Source: Loxodes magnus (taxonomy: Eukaryota > Ciliophora > Karyorelictea > Loxodida > Loxodidae). From it: DNA of 64,000 nt. The translations under genes were made by a program, and so were the position numbers. Under the pieces are notes generated by a model. The model saw only the letters and a list, made by a program, of their open reading frames with translations, did not search any database and was not told where the DNA came from. The stretch lies in contig CAMPDV010002840.1 in NCBI GenBank assembly GCA_946699065.1, forward strand, positions 1-64,000, written 5' to 3'. Shown piece by piece: positions 11,425 through 22,739 of this stretch (position 1 is its first letter; every line of letters begins with the position of its first letter).

Positions 11425-11873
11425 CGCTTAATTTTAGTTCTTAATTTTAGTTCTTAATTCATTTTCACTATCTGTTAATCTTTTTTTCACTTACCTTAGA
11501 TTAAATTCAACTTTTCTCTAAAATTCCTCTTGCTCTCCCTTGCTTAGTTTCTATTTTCTTTGTTTAGTTAATTCATTATATAATAACGTATGTTCATTAG
11601 ATCCCAAAAAAATATTTGTCAATTACTTTTTTATTTGATAAAATTCTTTCAATGTATCTTTTCTTCCTTTTTTTAATATTTCTTTAATGTAATCTTTTAC
11701 TATAAAGTCTATTTATTACTTCAGTTTTTCTTATTGGTTACGTATTCAGTAATTAAATTGTTAACTGCCTCATATATGTGTATTAGTTCAAAGTTTGGTA
11801 AATCTATTAATTCTAACCTGCTATTGAGATAAATGTTGTACAATTAAGATTTACATCTTTCTCTTTCTTCCAT
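11425..11873 (-). CDS. Unknown coiled-coil protein, one frameshift
   Basis: From ATG 11873 (MEERERCKSQLYNIYLNSRL) the frame reads ELIDLPNFELIHIYEAVNN. After a shift at an A-run it becomes a strongly charged helical region (KDYIKEILKKGRKDTLKEF, SKGEQEEFQRKVEFNLRQV, RLTDSENELRTKIKN). This composition is hard to get by chance in such A/T-rich DNA. The family is not recognised. It ends just before inverted segment C begins. Confidence 0.5.
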
Positions 11874-13233
11874 ATATTATTCTCATGTACTTATGATGGG
11901 AGTTTCGTCTTATACCCCAATATTGCAGAATTTACAAATTATGATGTGCTATAAAGCAAAACATGAAGTATTGCTGATTAGGAACCGAAAGATATAGAAT
12001 AATAGTAGACTAATAAAATGTATTAAGAGTAAATAATAATCTATTAGATTAGTTTTAAATAGTTTATATTAGCTAATCTAATACTTATATTATCTAATAC
12101 TACAAAGAAACATATTATGTTAAGTTAACTCTTTCTATTAATTCAGAAAATAATAATAGAAGATATTAAAAATATGCTTTCTTAAAAGCTTATAATTTTC
12201 TAAATATCAAACAACTAATTTTAATAAAGAGAGTATTAATAGTGTTAGCAATACAATATAGATTTGTATAGAATAATAGAATTAAGTTTTTATCTTTAAA
12301 TAATCTAGAATAAAGGTATTATTAGATTGAAATGATAATTACAAAAATAACATAAATAATAAATATAATATTAGTTTGCTATAAAAAGAGAAAGTTATCT
12401 AAATGTATTTATTACATTTATATATTTTGCTTAGAATCAACATTAAAGGTAATAAATTATATTAGTTTATTATTTTAAGAGAGACCTTTATAAATAAAAA
12501 GTTTTAATTAAATAATAGTAAGAAAGTGGACAAATAAAAGATTTATCTTATAAATTCTAAAAATACTTTGTTTTAAATAATTTAGAGTTTTTTAATATTT
12601 ATTCAAACTAATTAATAAGAAACTCAATTTTATTTACTTTTTTTTAATTAGTAAAAAGCTTAAAGAAATCCTTTTTTTTAATTAAATGTAAGTGAAAAGT
12701 AATAATTAATAGCAATAGCCTTAAAAAATGCTAATATTTTATTTACCAATTAAAAGAGTCTATAAAGAAATAAGGTATTCTTATTAAGAGTCTTTGATTT
12801 AAAGCACAAATAAGTTGTAATTAATAAATGCATATTAAAGTTATTATAATAGGGATATAAATTCTTCGTTATAAACTTTTGAAATAATAAATTATCCTTT
12901 TATTTAAAAGTAAAAGGATATAAAATAATTAAAATTGTAAAAGTTTGTACATTATTAGTTTTATATATTGTCTTGTTTTAAGACAAAAATAGAAAAATCA
13001 ATGTTTTAGAAGATACTTATAAGTATGCTTAATAAATAATTTAATAGTTTAATTGTATTGAAATTAAGTAAGTAAAATTTATTGAGTTATTTTAATTAAA
13101 TAGTTATTTAAATAAGTTATAAAAATTAAAACGGAGAAAAAAGAAAAGCAATTTACTAAAATTATTTTTTTAAGAAAACTCTTAAGAGCGAGAAGCCACA
13201 TTCTAGGGAAAATATCTCTACTTCATTTTAAGT

Positions 13234-14202
13234 ATGAAATTCTGCCTAACTTATGCTACTAAAAGTTAATAAACAAGATCAGTTATGACCAAAGTAAAGG
13301 TATTTCTTTAATATTTTTTAGATTAAATCCTTACTGTTCATTCTTCAGCTGTGTTATCGTTATCCATATCAAGTGACCTGAATTGAATAGTATCAAGTTC
13401 AGGATATCCTGAAAATTCGATAAAGATCTGGAATTTCCAGACAGGTGCTCTCCAAAGAACTATAACAGGACATACTTCTAATATTTTATCGGTAGTAATA
13501 TCCCCAGACTCTAGATATATTATATCGGGATCTTTCGATAACACGATAAAGATCTGAAATTACCACAATGGAACTCTCTAAAGAACTATAACGGGACATA
13601 CTTCCTCAGTTTACTCGGTAGTAATCTCCCCTGACTCTAACTATATAGTATCGGGATCTTATGACAAAACCATAAAGATCTGAAATTTCCACAATGGTGT
13701 TCTCCAAAGAATTATAACGGGGCATACTAATACAGTTATATCGGTAATAATCTCCTATGACTCTAGATATATTATATCGGGATCTTGGGATACAACAATA
13801 AAGATTTGGGATTTCTAGACTGGCCAGCTTGTGCGAACTCTTACTGGGCATTTAGGTTCTGTTTTATCGGTGATAGTGTCTAAGGATAATAGATATACAA
13901 TATCAGGTTCTGGTGACAGGACTATTAAGATATGGGACTTCTCTTCTGGTTAGTTTATTCGTACTCTTCAAGGTCACGTAGATGGTGTACGTAGTATTCA
14001 GTTAAGTGTTGATTCAAGTGTTATATTTTCTGGTTCATGGGATAAAACAATCAAGATCTGGAACTTTGATAAGGGTGAGTGTATATAGACTTTGTAAGAG
14101 CATACAGATCCAATATCTTCTATAACATTGAGTGTTGATAATAGATGGTTGGTATCGGGAGGACATGACAATACTGTGAGAAAATGGAGCATTTCGAGTT
14201 GA
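13234..14202 (+). CDS. Seven-bladed WD40 propeller protein (copy C)
   Basis: A 322-codon frame runs from ATG 13234 ([13 protein letters not shown]; another in-frame ATG is at 13285) to TGA 14200-14202. After about 30 residues come seven WD40 repeats of the type GHTxxVxSVVISxDSxYIxSGSxDxTIKIWNF. Three in-frame TGA codons lie exactly where Trp belongs (LNW and two KIW), so I read them as Trp. The repeats are much alike within the protein. The family forms beta-propeller protein-binding platforms. No effector domain is attached. The length is identical in copies A and B, which argues that all three are maintained. Confidence 0.9.
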
Positions 14203-14829
14203 GTAACTTGCTATTTGACTTAATTTAATTTTACGATTAAAGATATAAGATATTGATTATTCATTTAAATGAATGTTTAATGGTAATAATGTTTTAAGTT
14301 TTATGAATTTTTTTTAATTTATTTAAAATTTGCTATATTCTTAAATATTATTGGTTTAAAAAAAAGGTTGAGTGATATGTTATAGAAATTAGTGAGGTAT
14401 GTTGATTTAAAGTGGTAATGTTTAAAAAGTATTAAAATATAATTTTGTTAAATGAAAGAATGAAATAAGTTAAAGTTTAAATTTATGCTATAAAATTTTA
14501 TAGATTTATTTTTAGATTTTGTAAAAATTTCAAGTTGAGTAAAAATTTTCGTTTTTTTTTGTGAAGTAGTTAAAATATTATTTATAAGGTTAAAGTTAGT
14601 TTATAATTTTGATTATTAATTAAAAAATTTAATTAAGTATATATTTTATTTTAAATTAAATTAAATTTTGTTTTTTAATTTTGTTTTTTTATGATTGATA
14701 TTTAATATTAATTATTATTATTATTAATTATAATTAATTATTAGTGTTTATTATAATTATTAAATTTTAAAATTTAAGTTTAATATGTTTCGTTTCCGAT
14801 TTGGAAAATTAATTTTTCTGATGGTAAGT

Positions 14830-15760
14830 TTTTATCTTTCAGGTTTAGAGCTTAAATTTCATGAAAACAAAAATTTGTTTTTTGCTCATAGTTTTACACT
14901 ATCAAAGATTTTTGGGACGGAATAAATTTAATTATTTCGGGATAAAAAATCCTAAATAGGAATAAATTTTTTTATTTCGGAATAAAAAAGCTAAAAAGGA
15001 ATAAAAAATACCTAAATAGGAATAAAAAATTTAAAAAATATTTTTATAAAATATTTTTGAAAGCGATTTTTGAAAATATTTGTTGGAAAATTTTTTAAAA
15101 ATTTGTTTTTTTTTAGGAAAATGAATTTTTATAGCTTCCTTTGATTAAAAATTTTTTCGAAAAATTACAAATTTGTTATTTGCTCAGTGATTTATACTAC
15201 CATAGATTTCTGGGACGGAATAAATTTAATTATTTCGGGATGAAAAAAGTTAAAAGGGAATAAAATTTCAAAAAAAATTTCAAATATAAAAGATTTTTGA
15301 AAAAAATAGGAATTAAAAAAATTTTTTAGTATAATTAGAATTTGTAAATCTTCTTTTTAAAATGGTATTTTGTAAAAATGAAAACACTTATTTTTGTTTT
15401 AAGGAAAAATATTTGATTTTTTTTGATTTTAGTAAATTTTTTGTTGCTTTTTTATTTCAAGAAAAAAAATTTGATAAGTTTAATTTTTTTGAAATTAAAA
15501 AAAAAAGCTATTGTTTATGTTTTTGATAAAAATGAATTTTTTTTGACTTGAACTAAAATTAAAAAAATTTTAATTTCTTTTCAAGTAAATGAAAAACTAG
15601 TGATAAAATTTTTTAATTTTATAAGAATTTATTTAATTGAGAAGGATCTCAATTAAAAAGAGAGAAAAGAAAGTAAAGAATGAAATTGGGAAAAATTATT
15701 TTTTATTTTTTAGCTCTGAGTCTTACACTTCAAAAGATTTTCGGGATGGATAAATTAAAA
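14830..15760. repeat. Repeated GC-richer motif downstream of WD40 gene
   Basis: The motif TTACACTACCAAAGATTTT, then an ACGG/GACGG junction, then AATAAATTTAATTATTTCGG and GGATAAAAA occurs near 14894, 15188 and (degenerate) 15715. The same motif occurs in A (27510 and 28000-28050) and B (49970, 50430-50490, 50990-51035). The CGGAATAA...TTATTTCG arms can form a short hairpin with one wobble. Function unknown. Confidence 0.7.
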
Positions 15761-15799
15761 AAAGGGTTAAATTTTTGATAGATATAAAAATTGTTAACA

Positions 15800-16085
15800 A
15801 AGGTTTTTAAATTAAGATATCAAAGATTAAGCTTATGAACTTCTTGACACATTACTAAATAAGTTTGATGAGAATCCACATATACTGAAGGGAAATTTCA
15901 ACACTCTTTTATAAGGTTTTGCATACAATCCTGAAAATAATTTGATAATACATATAAATTATAAGAATTTCTCCTACAAAATGATCTTGAAATAATGAAT
16001 GATAGTAAATTTAAATACATGTATACAAAGAAACTGTATAATTGTGGTGTAATGATTATATCATTATAAGCACCAATTTAAAGTA
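15800..16085 (+). pseudogene. LINE endonuclease fragment
   Basis: The reading DQAYELLDTLLNKF, ENPHILKGNFNTLLQ, then after a frame shift YKLQEFLLQNDLEIMND, aligns with the endonuclease at 18990-19200 (DQAYDYINLLLNQF, NSPHILMGDFNTPLQD). The catalytic Asp of the GDFN motif is changed to Asn. Only this middle part of the domain is present. It lies between the end of segment C and the larger LINE that follows. Confidence 0.75.
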
Positions 16086-16246
16086 AAAAAAAATGAAAAT
16101 AATTAAAATTCACTTGTTTAACTAGCGACTCTTCTTTAATTGATTATAAAGAAGCTTTAAACTCGTAGATAAAGCACAGGCAGGTGCATAAAAACCTCCA
16201 AATAAAAGAATTAGAGTTGCTAAAAATCAAATAAGTAAACATAATA

Positions 16247-18690
16247 ATGGATTTATTAAGAAAATTACTAAGTATCTGTAGTTAAAAACTAGAAAATGAG
16301 TTCTTACGCGTTCCACTGAAATCACTTCGAAATTCTCTTCATCATGGACATCAATTTTAGCATCTATTGAAAGAAAAATAAACCTATAGGTAGAAAACTA
16401 GCTTAACCGCCTAAAATACTTACGCCGAATATTTAAAAAGATCATCCAAAAAATCTTCTCAAAATTAAGATATTATCTAAGATACTCCGATCTCTTAAGA
16501 TATGCTTTCAAATCTGAATTAAATATTAAATAAAAATATACTTTTACAATAGTCAAAAAGTACGTAAAACTTGATTTATTTTTGAATAATAGTAACCAGT
16601 AATTCGATTAAATTGAATGTAATAAAAACAGTTAAAAGTAAGACAATAATATTAATTCTGTTAATTCAAAGTATCACTATTTATCTGATCTTAAGAATTA
16701 AAATAAACAACTTTAATAAAATGTTGACCCAATAAATGCAATATAAAATTAAGCAATTAATAATTAATTTAATGAAAATTAGTTTATTTAATAAATAAAA
16801 GTACTTAAATAGGATATATAAAGACTAATAGATAAGAACTTTTTATTAAATGAAAAATTAGATAGTACAGAAACAAAATACGAACTAGAAAAATAAACCT
16901 TGATAAATAACTAAGAATCATCAAAAGCATATTATAAAGCATATATTAATAAAATTAATTAGAAATTAAAAAAAAATTAGTTACTAAAATTTGCCTTATA
17001 ATATTATTAGAAAAAGCTATTGAAAAATAATTAAATATTATAACAGATAAAAAATAACCTATTAATAATTTTAAAGTAGAAGATTAAACTGAACAATTTC
17101 ATTAGATAATATTACTTATTAATAATATCTTTCTTTAGTAAAACATAATTAATAACTACTTTTAGAAAATTTTTCAATAAAAATTTGAGAGGAATTAGTT
17201 TTAATTTTAATCCAAAGAGTAAATAAGAATTCATGAATAATCAGTATAAACAACTTATGTCAATTCTAAAGAGATAACTGTTTAAACAGATTTTATAATA
17301 AAATATATTGAATAAAGAACTTAAACTAACAATAGAGTTTTTATAAATTAAGAAGCGTAAACGCAATAGATAAATTAGAAATGGACCAAACATAAACTGA
17401 AGAATCCTAATTATATTCAAAATAGGAATATTTAAAATAATAAATTTCTCTCTACTAATAGTAATTTTCTGGACAACAACACATTTGGTAACTACTTTAA
17501 GAAGTTTGATAATAAAAGGCTAATATTGAACTTGAATTAAACTATATTTTTAATTATAATTAATAACTGAAATCTTAAAATTAAAAAGTAACTGATTAAG
17601 TATAAATATTATAAAGCTAACTTGAAATTTTTAACTTTGAATGAGAAAAGAAATATTCTTAGAAATAGGATTTATGTAATAATCTTTAATAGAATCTATA
17701 ACATAAAGAATTGGATTATTAAAGCATATTAAGTTCATTACATTTACAAAAAAATAAGTATATCCAAAAATTTAAAAATTCTTTCATATAAGCATTAACT
17801 ATAGAATGATTACACATTTGTCGAAATTTAATCCAGTGATTAAAAAATTCAAACAATTATTTTGACTTTAGATATGGCTACTGGAACAGACCTACTATAT
17901 TTGAATTAAATTTCCTAGTGCGACTATATTGATTCTAAATACATAATAAATAATATGATCAATTAAATGAGTAACTAATCAATCGAATCAAAGCTTTTGA
18001 TAAATTTGCATCGGAAAAATGTACTTTAATGGAAAATCTGAAATAGAACCAAATTTTTAAGTAGTTAATTTCTTCCAATTTAACATTTCTATCCATAAAA
18101 TTCTGTGAATAATCTTTTTAGATTTTCAACAACTCTCATTCATAAAATCTAAAATAGAATACTTAAGCAAATTCTTTGGAATAAGATTCTATAAATTAAT
18201 TAAAGAGAAAATATCCAGATCCATATTTTCCATCTACTAAATAACATATCAATAAAATGGAACAAAATTAAGCTTTTATAAAAAATTACAATGCTAATTC
18301 AAAATAGCTAAGAGACTTAATATTATCTAACTTTTGAAGAAGAACTAATTTCTAAACTATAATTTAAAACAGATACGTTGTACTTGACTAAGAACTTGAT
18401 AAAGGATAGATTGACAGTCAAGTAGTTAAAATTAATATTGATAAGAGATTATTAAAGATATATAGCAGAAAATATCTCTATATTATAATTTAATTTTATG
18501 ACTTAAATAAATAACATTAAAAAAATAGGTTCATCTTGAAATCAGCGGACAAAAAAGAAATTTTAATTTATGAACCTGGGTGGAAAGCCGGCTCTTAACT
18601 AAATCAACAAGGAAGGCATATTACTTTATATCAAGATAATCACAAAAAAGAAGTAGCGTCAATCAAATTAAGATTGGATATGTCAACATA
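16247..18690 (+). pseudogene. LINE ORF1, frameshifted
   Basis: It starts at ATG 16247 (MDLLRKLLSICSQKLENEF) and continues as a Gln/Asn-rich, partly coiled-coil protein of roughly 800 codons. Frame changes are needed near 16570, 17035 and 17870. Parts include KVLKQDIQRLIDKNFLLNE, ERNQFQFQSKEQIRIHEQS, YDQLNEQLINRIKAFDKF and YEPGWKAGSQLNQQGRH. In-frame TGA codons occur (INNWNLK, SNFWRR, RLYWFQ). It ends where the endonuclease frame begins, the usual ORF1-ORF2 order of a LINE. I found no zinc knuckle. Function in retrotransposition is inferred from position. Confidence 0.6.
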
Positions 18691-20720
18691 AATGGATTAG
18701 CAAGTAAACTATATAAAGTAGAAGAATTCATAAGAGAAAATAGTATTGACATTTTTTCAATTAATGAAACTTGGTAAAAACAAGATTTCCCTCCAATATT
18801 AATATAAGGTTATAGGACTTATTGCAAAAATTCAGGAAAAGGAGGAGTGTATGTCTAGTTATTAAAGAAGAATTCAGTAGTACTGAAGAAACTAATATAA
18901 TTGATGTATCCTAGAATCGATTCATCATAGCCAAACTAGATAATATATTTATTACGTTCTGTTACATGCCAGATAATAGCTAAAACGAGAACATAAAAGA
19001 CCAAGCATATGACTATATTAATTTGCTACTTAATCAATTTCCAAATAGCCCACATATTCTAATGGGAGATTTCAATACTCCTCTATAAGATTATGGAGAT
19101 AATCCTAGTAATGACAATGATAATACAAACAGATTCTAGGAATTTCTTATTCAGAAGCATCTTGAAATAGTAAATAATATGAATAGTAACACTTGCATAC
19201 ATAAAGGAACATATTGTAATAAACAATCACCTGAAAATTAATCAATTTGAAAACTTCTAGGTTCATTATAACTAACTATTTACTGATCACATACCAAATA
19301 TGGTAAATTTTCTCTTCAACACAATTCTCTATTTGGACATAATTACCTAAAGATAATATAAAATTAGCAGGCTAAAAGACCCTATTGACAGATAAAAATA
19401 TTAAGAATCTTTTTTTGTAACTTATAATGAATTTTTCAAATTGATAGGAATAATTTAGAGGATTAATACTAATGTATTAAACGCAATATATAATATAATG
19501 CAGATGTAATATTAGGTTCATTTATTCCAGACCCTAAATATAATAAACTTACAAAAGACCTCATGAAGAAGTATATTGAAGTTAAAAGAGCTAATCAAGT
19601 ATATAAAGAAACTCACACGTAGTTTGGAAGAATTAATTAATAAGTAATTCCCTTTTTAAGAACAATTGGTAAGAAGGATATTAATATAGAGATTAAGTAA
19701 CAAAACTATCTGAATGTTACGAAATAGATATTAATAATTAGGAATATAGTAGTAGCTTTAATACTTTTACAAAATATATTAAAAGTAAGATTCAACATTA
19801 ATTTTATGAAGTAACTATTAAAAGACTAAAAAGAATGACCACTGTAAAGTTATTTATAGAATAATTAGAATAATAATAATAATTCCCGTAAATTACCTAT
19901 CCAAAACTAAATAAATAGTATCGAAAAGAAATAATTAGTATATACAAACTCAGAACCTGAAGTTACAATTCTCGCAAGGATCTTTAAGACAGACATTATT
20001 TAGTTGAGAATTCCCATTGTATGTGTGGAGATTTGATTAATTTGAACATATTCTGGAATGCGATTGCTATATAGATATGCGAGAATGGTTAATAGCAAAA
20101 ATTGGAAAATGCGACATTAGAAAATTAATAACCTATGACCAAATTATATCAATTAATTTCCAAAAAACAAATTAGAATACATTTATCTGCAAATTAAAAT
20201 TTTTCATAGGATGTTACTTAAAAGGAGATTAGAATTATTCGAATTAGAAAAAAAACTTATAATAAGAAAGTTCTGAGACTAAGGGTAAAGAAGCGAAAGA
20301 GCAAAATAAAGATGAAGAGAATAATGAAAATAAGGAAGGAAAAGAAGAACAAGAAGAAAAAGATGAGCAAGTGGAAGATTAGAATGAATAAACTGATAAC
20401 GAAGATAATAAAGCTGAAGAAGAAGATGAAGTAGAAAGTTTTTGAGTTGAAAAACTTTAAAAAAACATTATAACAACTTTAATTGAAGGAAGTAATTCCA
20501 ACAATGAAAAGATGTCTCAAGACTCTTTTAGTTAAATTTGAATTTAAGAACAACATGTGTAAGAGAAGGATTTAGATTAGCTATCTATAATTAAATATTG
20601 CACTAGTGTTGGGAATACTAGTTGATTTTTGCCTTTCATTATAATATCAGTAATGCTAGCTCCAATTTAACAAAAAAAATTCTACTTAGTAAAAAGATAA
20701 AAATTACACCATTTAATCTT
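18655..20720 (+). pseudogene. LINE ORF2: endonuclease and C-terminal zinc finger, RT core missing
   Basis: An AP-type endonuclease reads GYVNINGLASKL, DIFSINETW (Asn-Glu-Thr motif), GDFNTPLQD at 19065-19085 and FTDHIPNMV (Asp-His motif). A linker follows (SRLKDPIDRQKYQESF, LGSFIPDPKYNKL). The sequence then passes directly to the ORF2 tail (RKEIISIYKLRT, CMCGD...FEHILECDCY, DMREWLIAKIG) and an acidic tail at 20275-20445. No LPVSL, FADD or other RT motif lies between, so the polymerase is deleted. At least three frame changes occur. The TGA after the acidic tail (ESFW) matches a TGA at the same site in the copy at 25400. Confidence 0.85.
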
Positions 20721-20729
20721 TATTCTCAA

Positions 20730-21160
20730 AATCAGAGCAAAGAAATAAATCTGAAGTAAGATAACTATTTATTAAAAATTAAGAGTTGTCAAGATAATCA
20801 AAATCTTGCTTACTTATGAATATTTGCAAATAGATATTATAATTGATGATTTCAAAGAGTTTAATAAGCATAGCAATATTTAAATAAAAATGTTTATTCT
20901 AAGAATGCCTTTAAAGAATGCAGTCATATCAACAGTAAAAAGATTTGCTAAATTAATAAAATATATATAAAACATTTTCTCTTTAATAATATACGCTAAA
21001 TACAATAGATATCTAATTTAAGAAACTATTTCAATCTAAAAACTAATTACTTATACATATAATTTTTAATATGAACTGAATCATCGATATATCAAATTCA
21101 ATTTAATAAACTTTGCTTAAGTAAATAGGAATTTGATACATTTGAGTACATTTTCAAGTG
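20730..21160 (+). CDS. Possible unknown protein
   Basis: One frame reads about 140 codons with varied residues (KSCQDNQNLAYLW, SKNAFKECSHINSKKI, NKLCLSKQEFDTFEYIF). It has TGA codons at plausible Trp sites. No family or start codon is recognised. It could be a 3' extension of the LINE or an unrelated gene. Confidence 0.3.
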
Positions 21161-21169
21161 TAATATTTT

Positions 21170-22730
21170 CAAAAATATTTAAATTTTTTTTTAATAAACT
21201 TAAAATAATTAATGGAAAATAGTGTAAAAAACTTTTTTTATATGATTAAACTATATGAAATCGTTTTCAAAAGATAAGATAATTAAATTAAATAAGTACA
21301 TAAAAATATTTAATAATATTTAGAAGACCATTAGAGATTTTAAGAACTAGAGTAAATAGAAAATAGATTATATTAAAAACCCATAAACAGATTTAACGAG
21401 CTAAAAAATTCTTTATCAAGATGAGAGTGAAAGAGAGCCATGAATGAAATATAGAAACTTTTAAATTTAGCTTAATTTGCATGGTTAAATGCCAATAATT
21501 ATAAAATTATGTCTCAATATTTAAAATATTTAAACTCTTATAGTTTATTATTATTACTTATTATTTAAACTTTTAAATAGTAAATAAGATTTTTTAACTA
21601 TTAATTTTTAAAAATTAAAATAAATTATTTTAATAATTATCATTTATTTTATTAATTTAAGCTAAAATATGAAAATTTTATAATATAATTCTTGATATAT
21701 ATCAATAATAAAAATGATAGGATAAATAAAATTTAATCTTTTAGCATTTATAATATTAAAGGATAGTTTTAGTTAAAATATGTTTTTAAATAAAAGAAAT
21801 AAAGTAATTTAATTATAGTTAAATATTTTATGTAAGTATAATTTTCTTATTATTAGCAAATTAATAATAATGACTTATATTTAAATTTCTTTAACTAACA
21901 ATGATAAAATAATTAATTTTACATAATTATACTAAGTTTAATTAAATTTTGATATATAAATTAATAATTTATACTTAACTTTAAAATATAATAAAAGTTA
22001 GTTAAGATTATTATTATAATTACTTATATTACTTAGAACTAAAAATTATACATTCATTAAATTTATAATTATTGATAATTCTTTATTAATTTTATTTTAT
22101 ACAGTTATCTCTAAAGATATGTTTAACTATATTTACTTTTTAATTAACTAAATTATTGTTTTAATTATTGTAGACATTAATTATCAAATGTGAACTTTTA
22201 TATTTTTATAATCTAGTAATCAAATGCTTATTGTTAACCAATTATTTAAAACTCATATCAAAATTATGAAAAGCATCCTCTTTATTAGTTTTAAATTGAT
22301 ACAAAGATAATTAATTCTAGCATATAATTATTTAATTATTTTAGATTTTTGATATAGTATTTTTAATATTAATATCTTAATATTATAAAGGATTATTTTA
22401 AACTATATTTTGCTATCATTTAGAATTTATATTATTAAAGTAATAAAGCTAAAGTTCTCTTTAGTTTACTTAGAACTTAAATTCCTTTTAGATATTTCTT
22501 CCTTTATATTATCTATGTTTTATTAATTGTAGTTAAATAAAGAATTCTTTAAATGGCTTAATTAGCAATTTAATTAGTTTTTAGAACTTAAATTTTAATA
22601 TTTATTTATAAAAATAAATGGTATAAATTAAAGCTATTTAGTAATAATATATCAATTTAATAATAGAGTTATTGTATGAAACTGTTTATTTAAATTTTAA
22701 ATTAAAATAATTTTTTACATCTATAACTGC
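21170..22730. other. Very AT-rich spacer
   Basis: Over 1.5 kb of nearly pure A/T with TTAA and ATTATT words. No protein-like frame or RNA gene is visible. Confidence 0.6.
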
Positions 22731-22739
22731 ATGAATTGC

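Larger units (their letters stand above)
12050..15780. repeat. Segment C, inverted copy of A and B
   Basis: The segment is the reverse complement of about 27500-31130 (A) and 49940-54150 (B). Matching landmarks are the WD40 gene, the TAAGACAAAAATAGAAAAA stretch near 12980, and the terminal repeated motif. C and A form a large inverted repeat around an approximately 12-kb spacer of LINE relics. The flanks of the WD40 gene (12050-13130 and 14210-15780) are A/T-rich and show no other convincing gene. Confidence 0.9.

Noticed and set aside
13234-14202. WD40 gene as a pseudogene with three nonsense mutations
   Set aside because: All TGA codons lie at Trp sites in all three copies and the length is identical; reassignment explains this better than decay.
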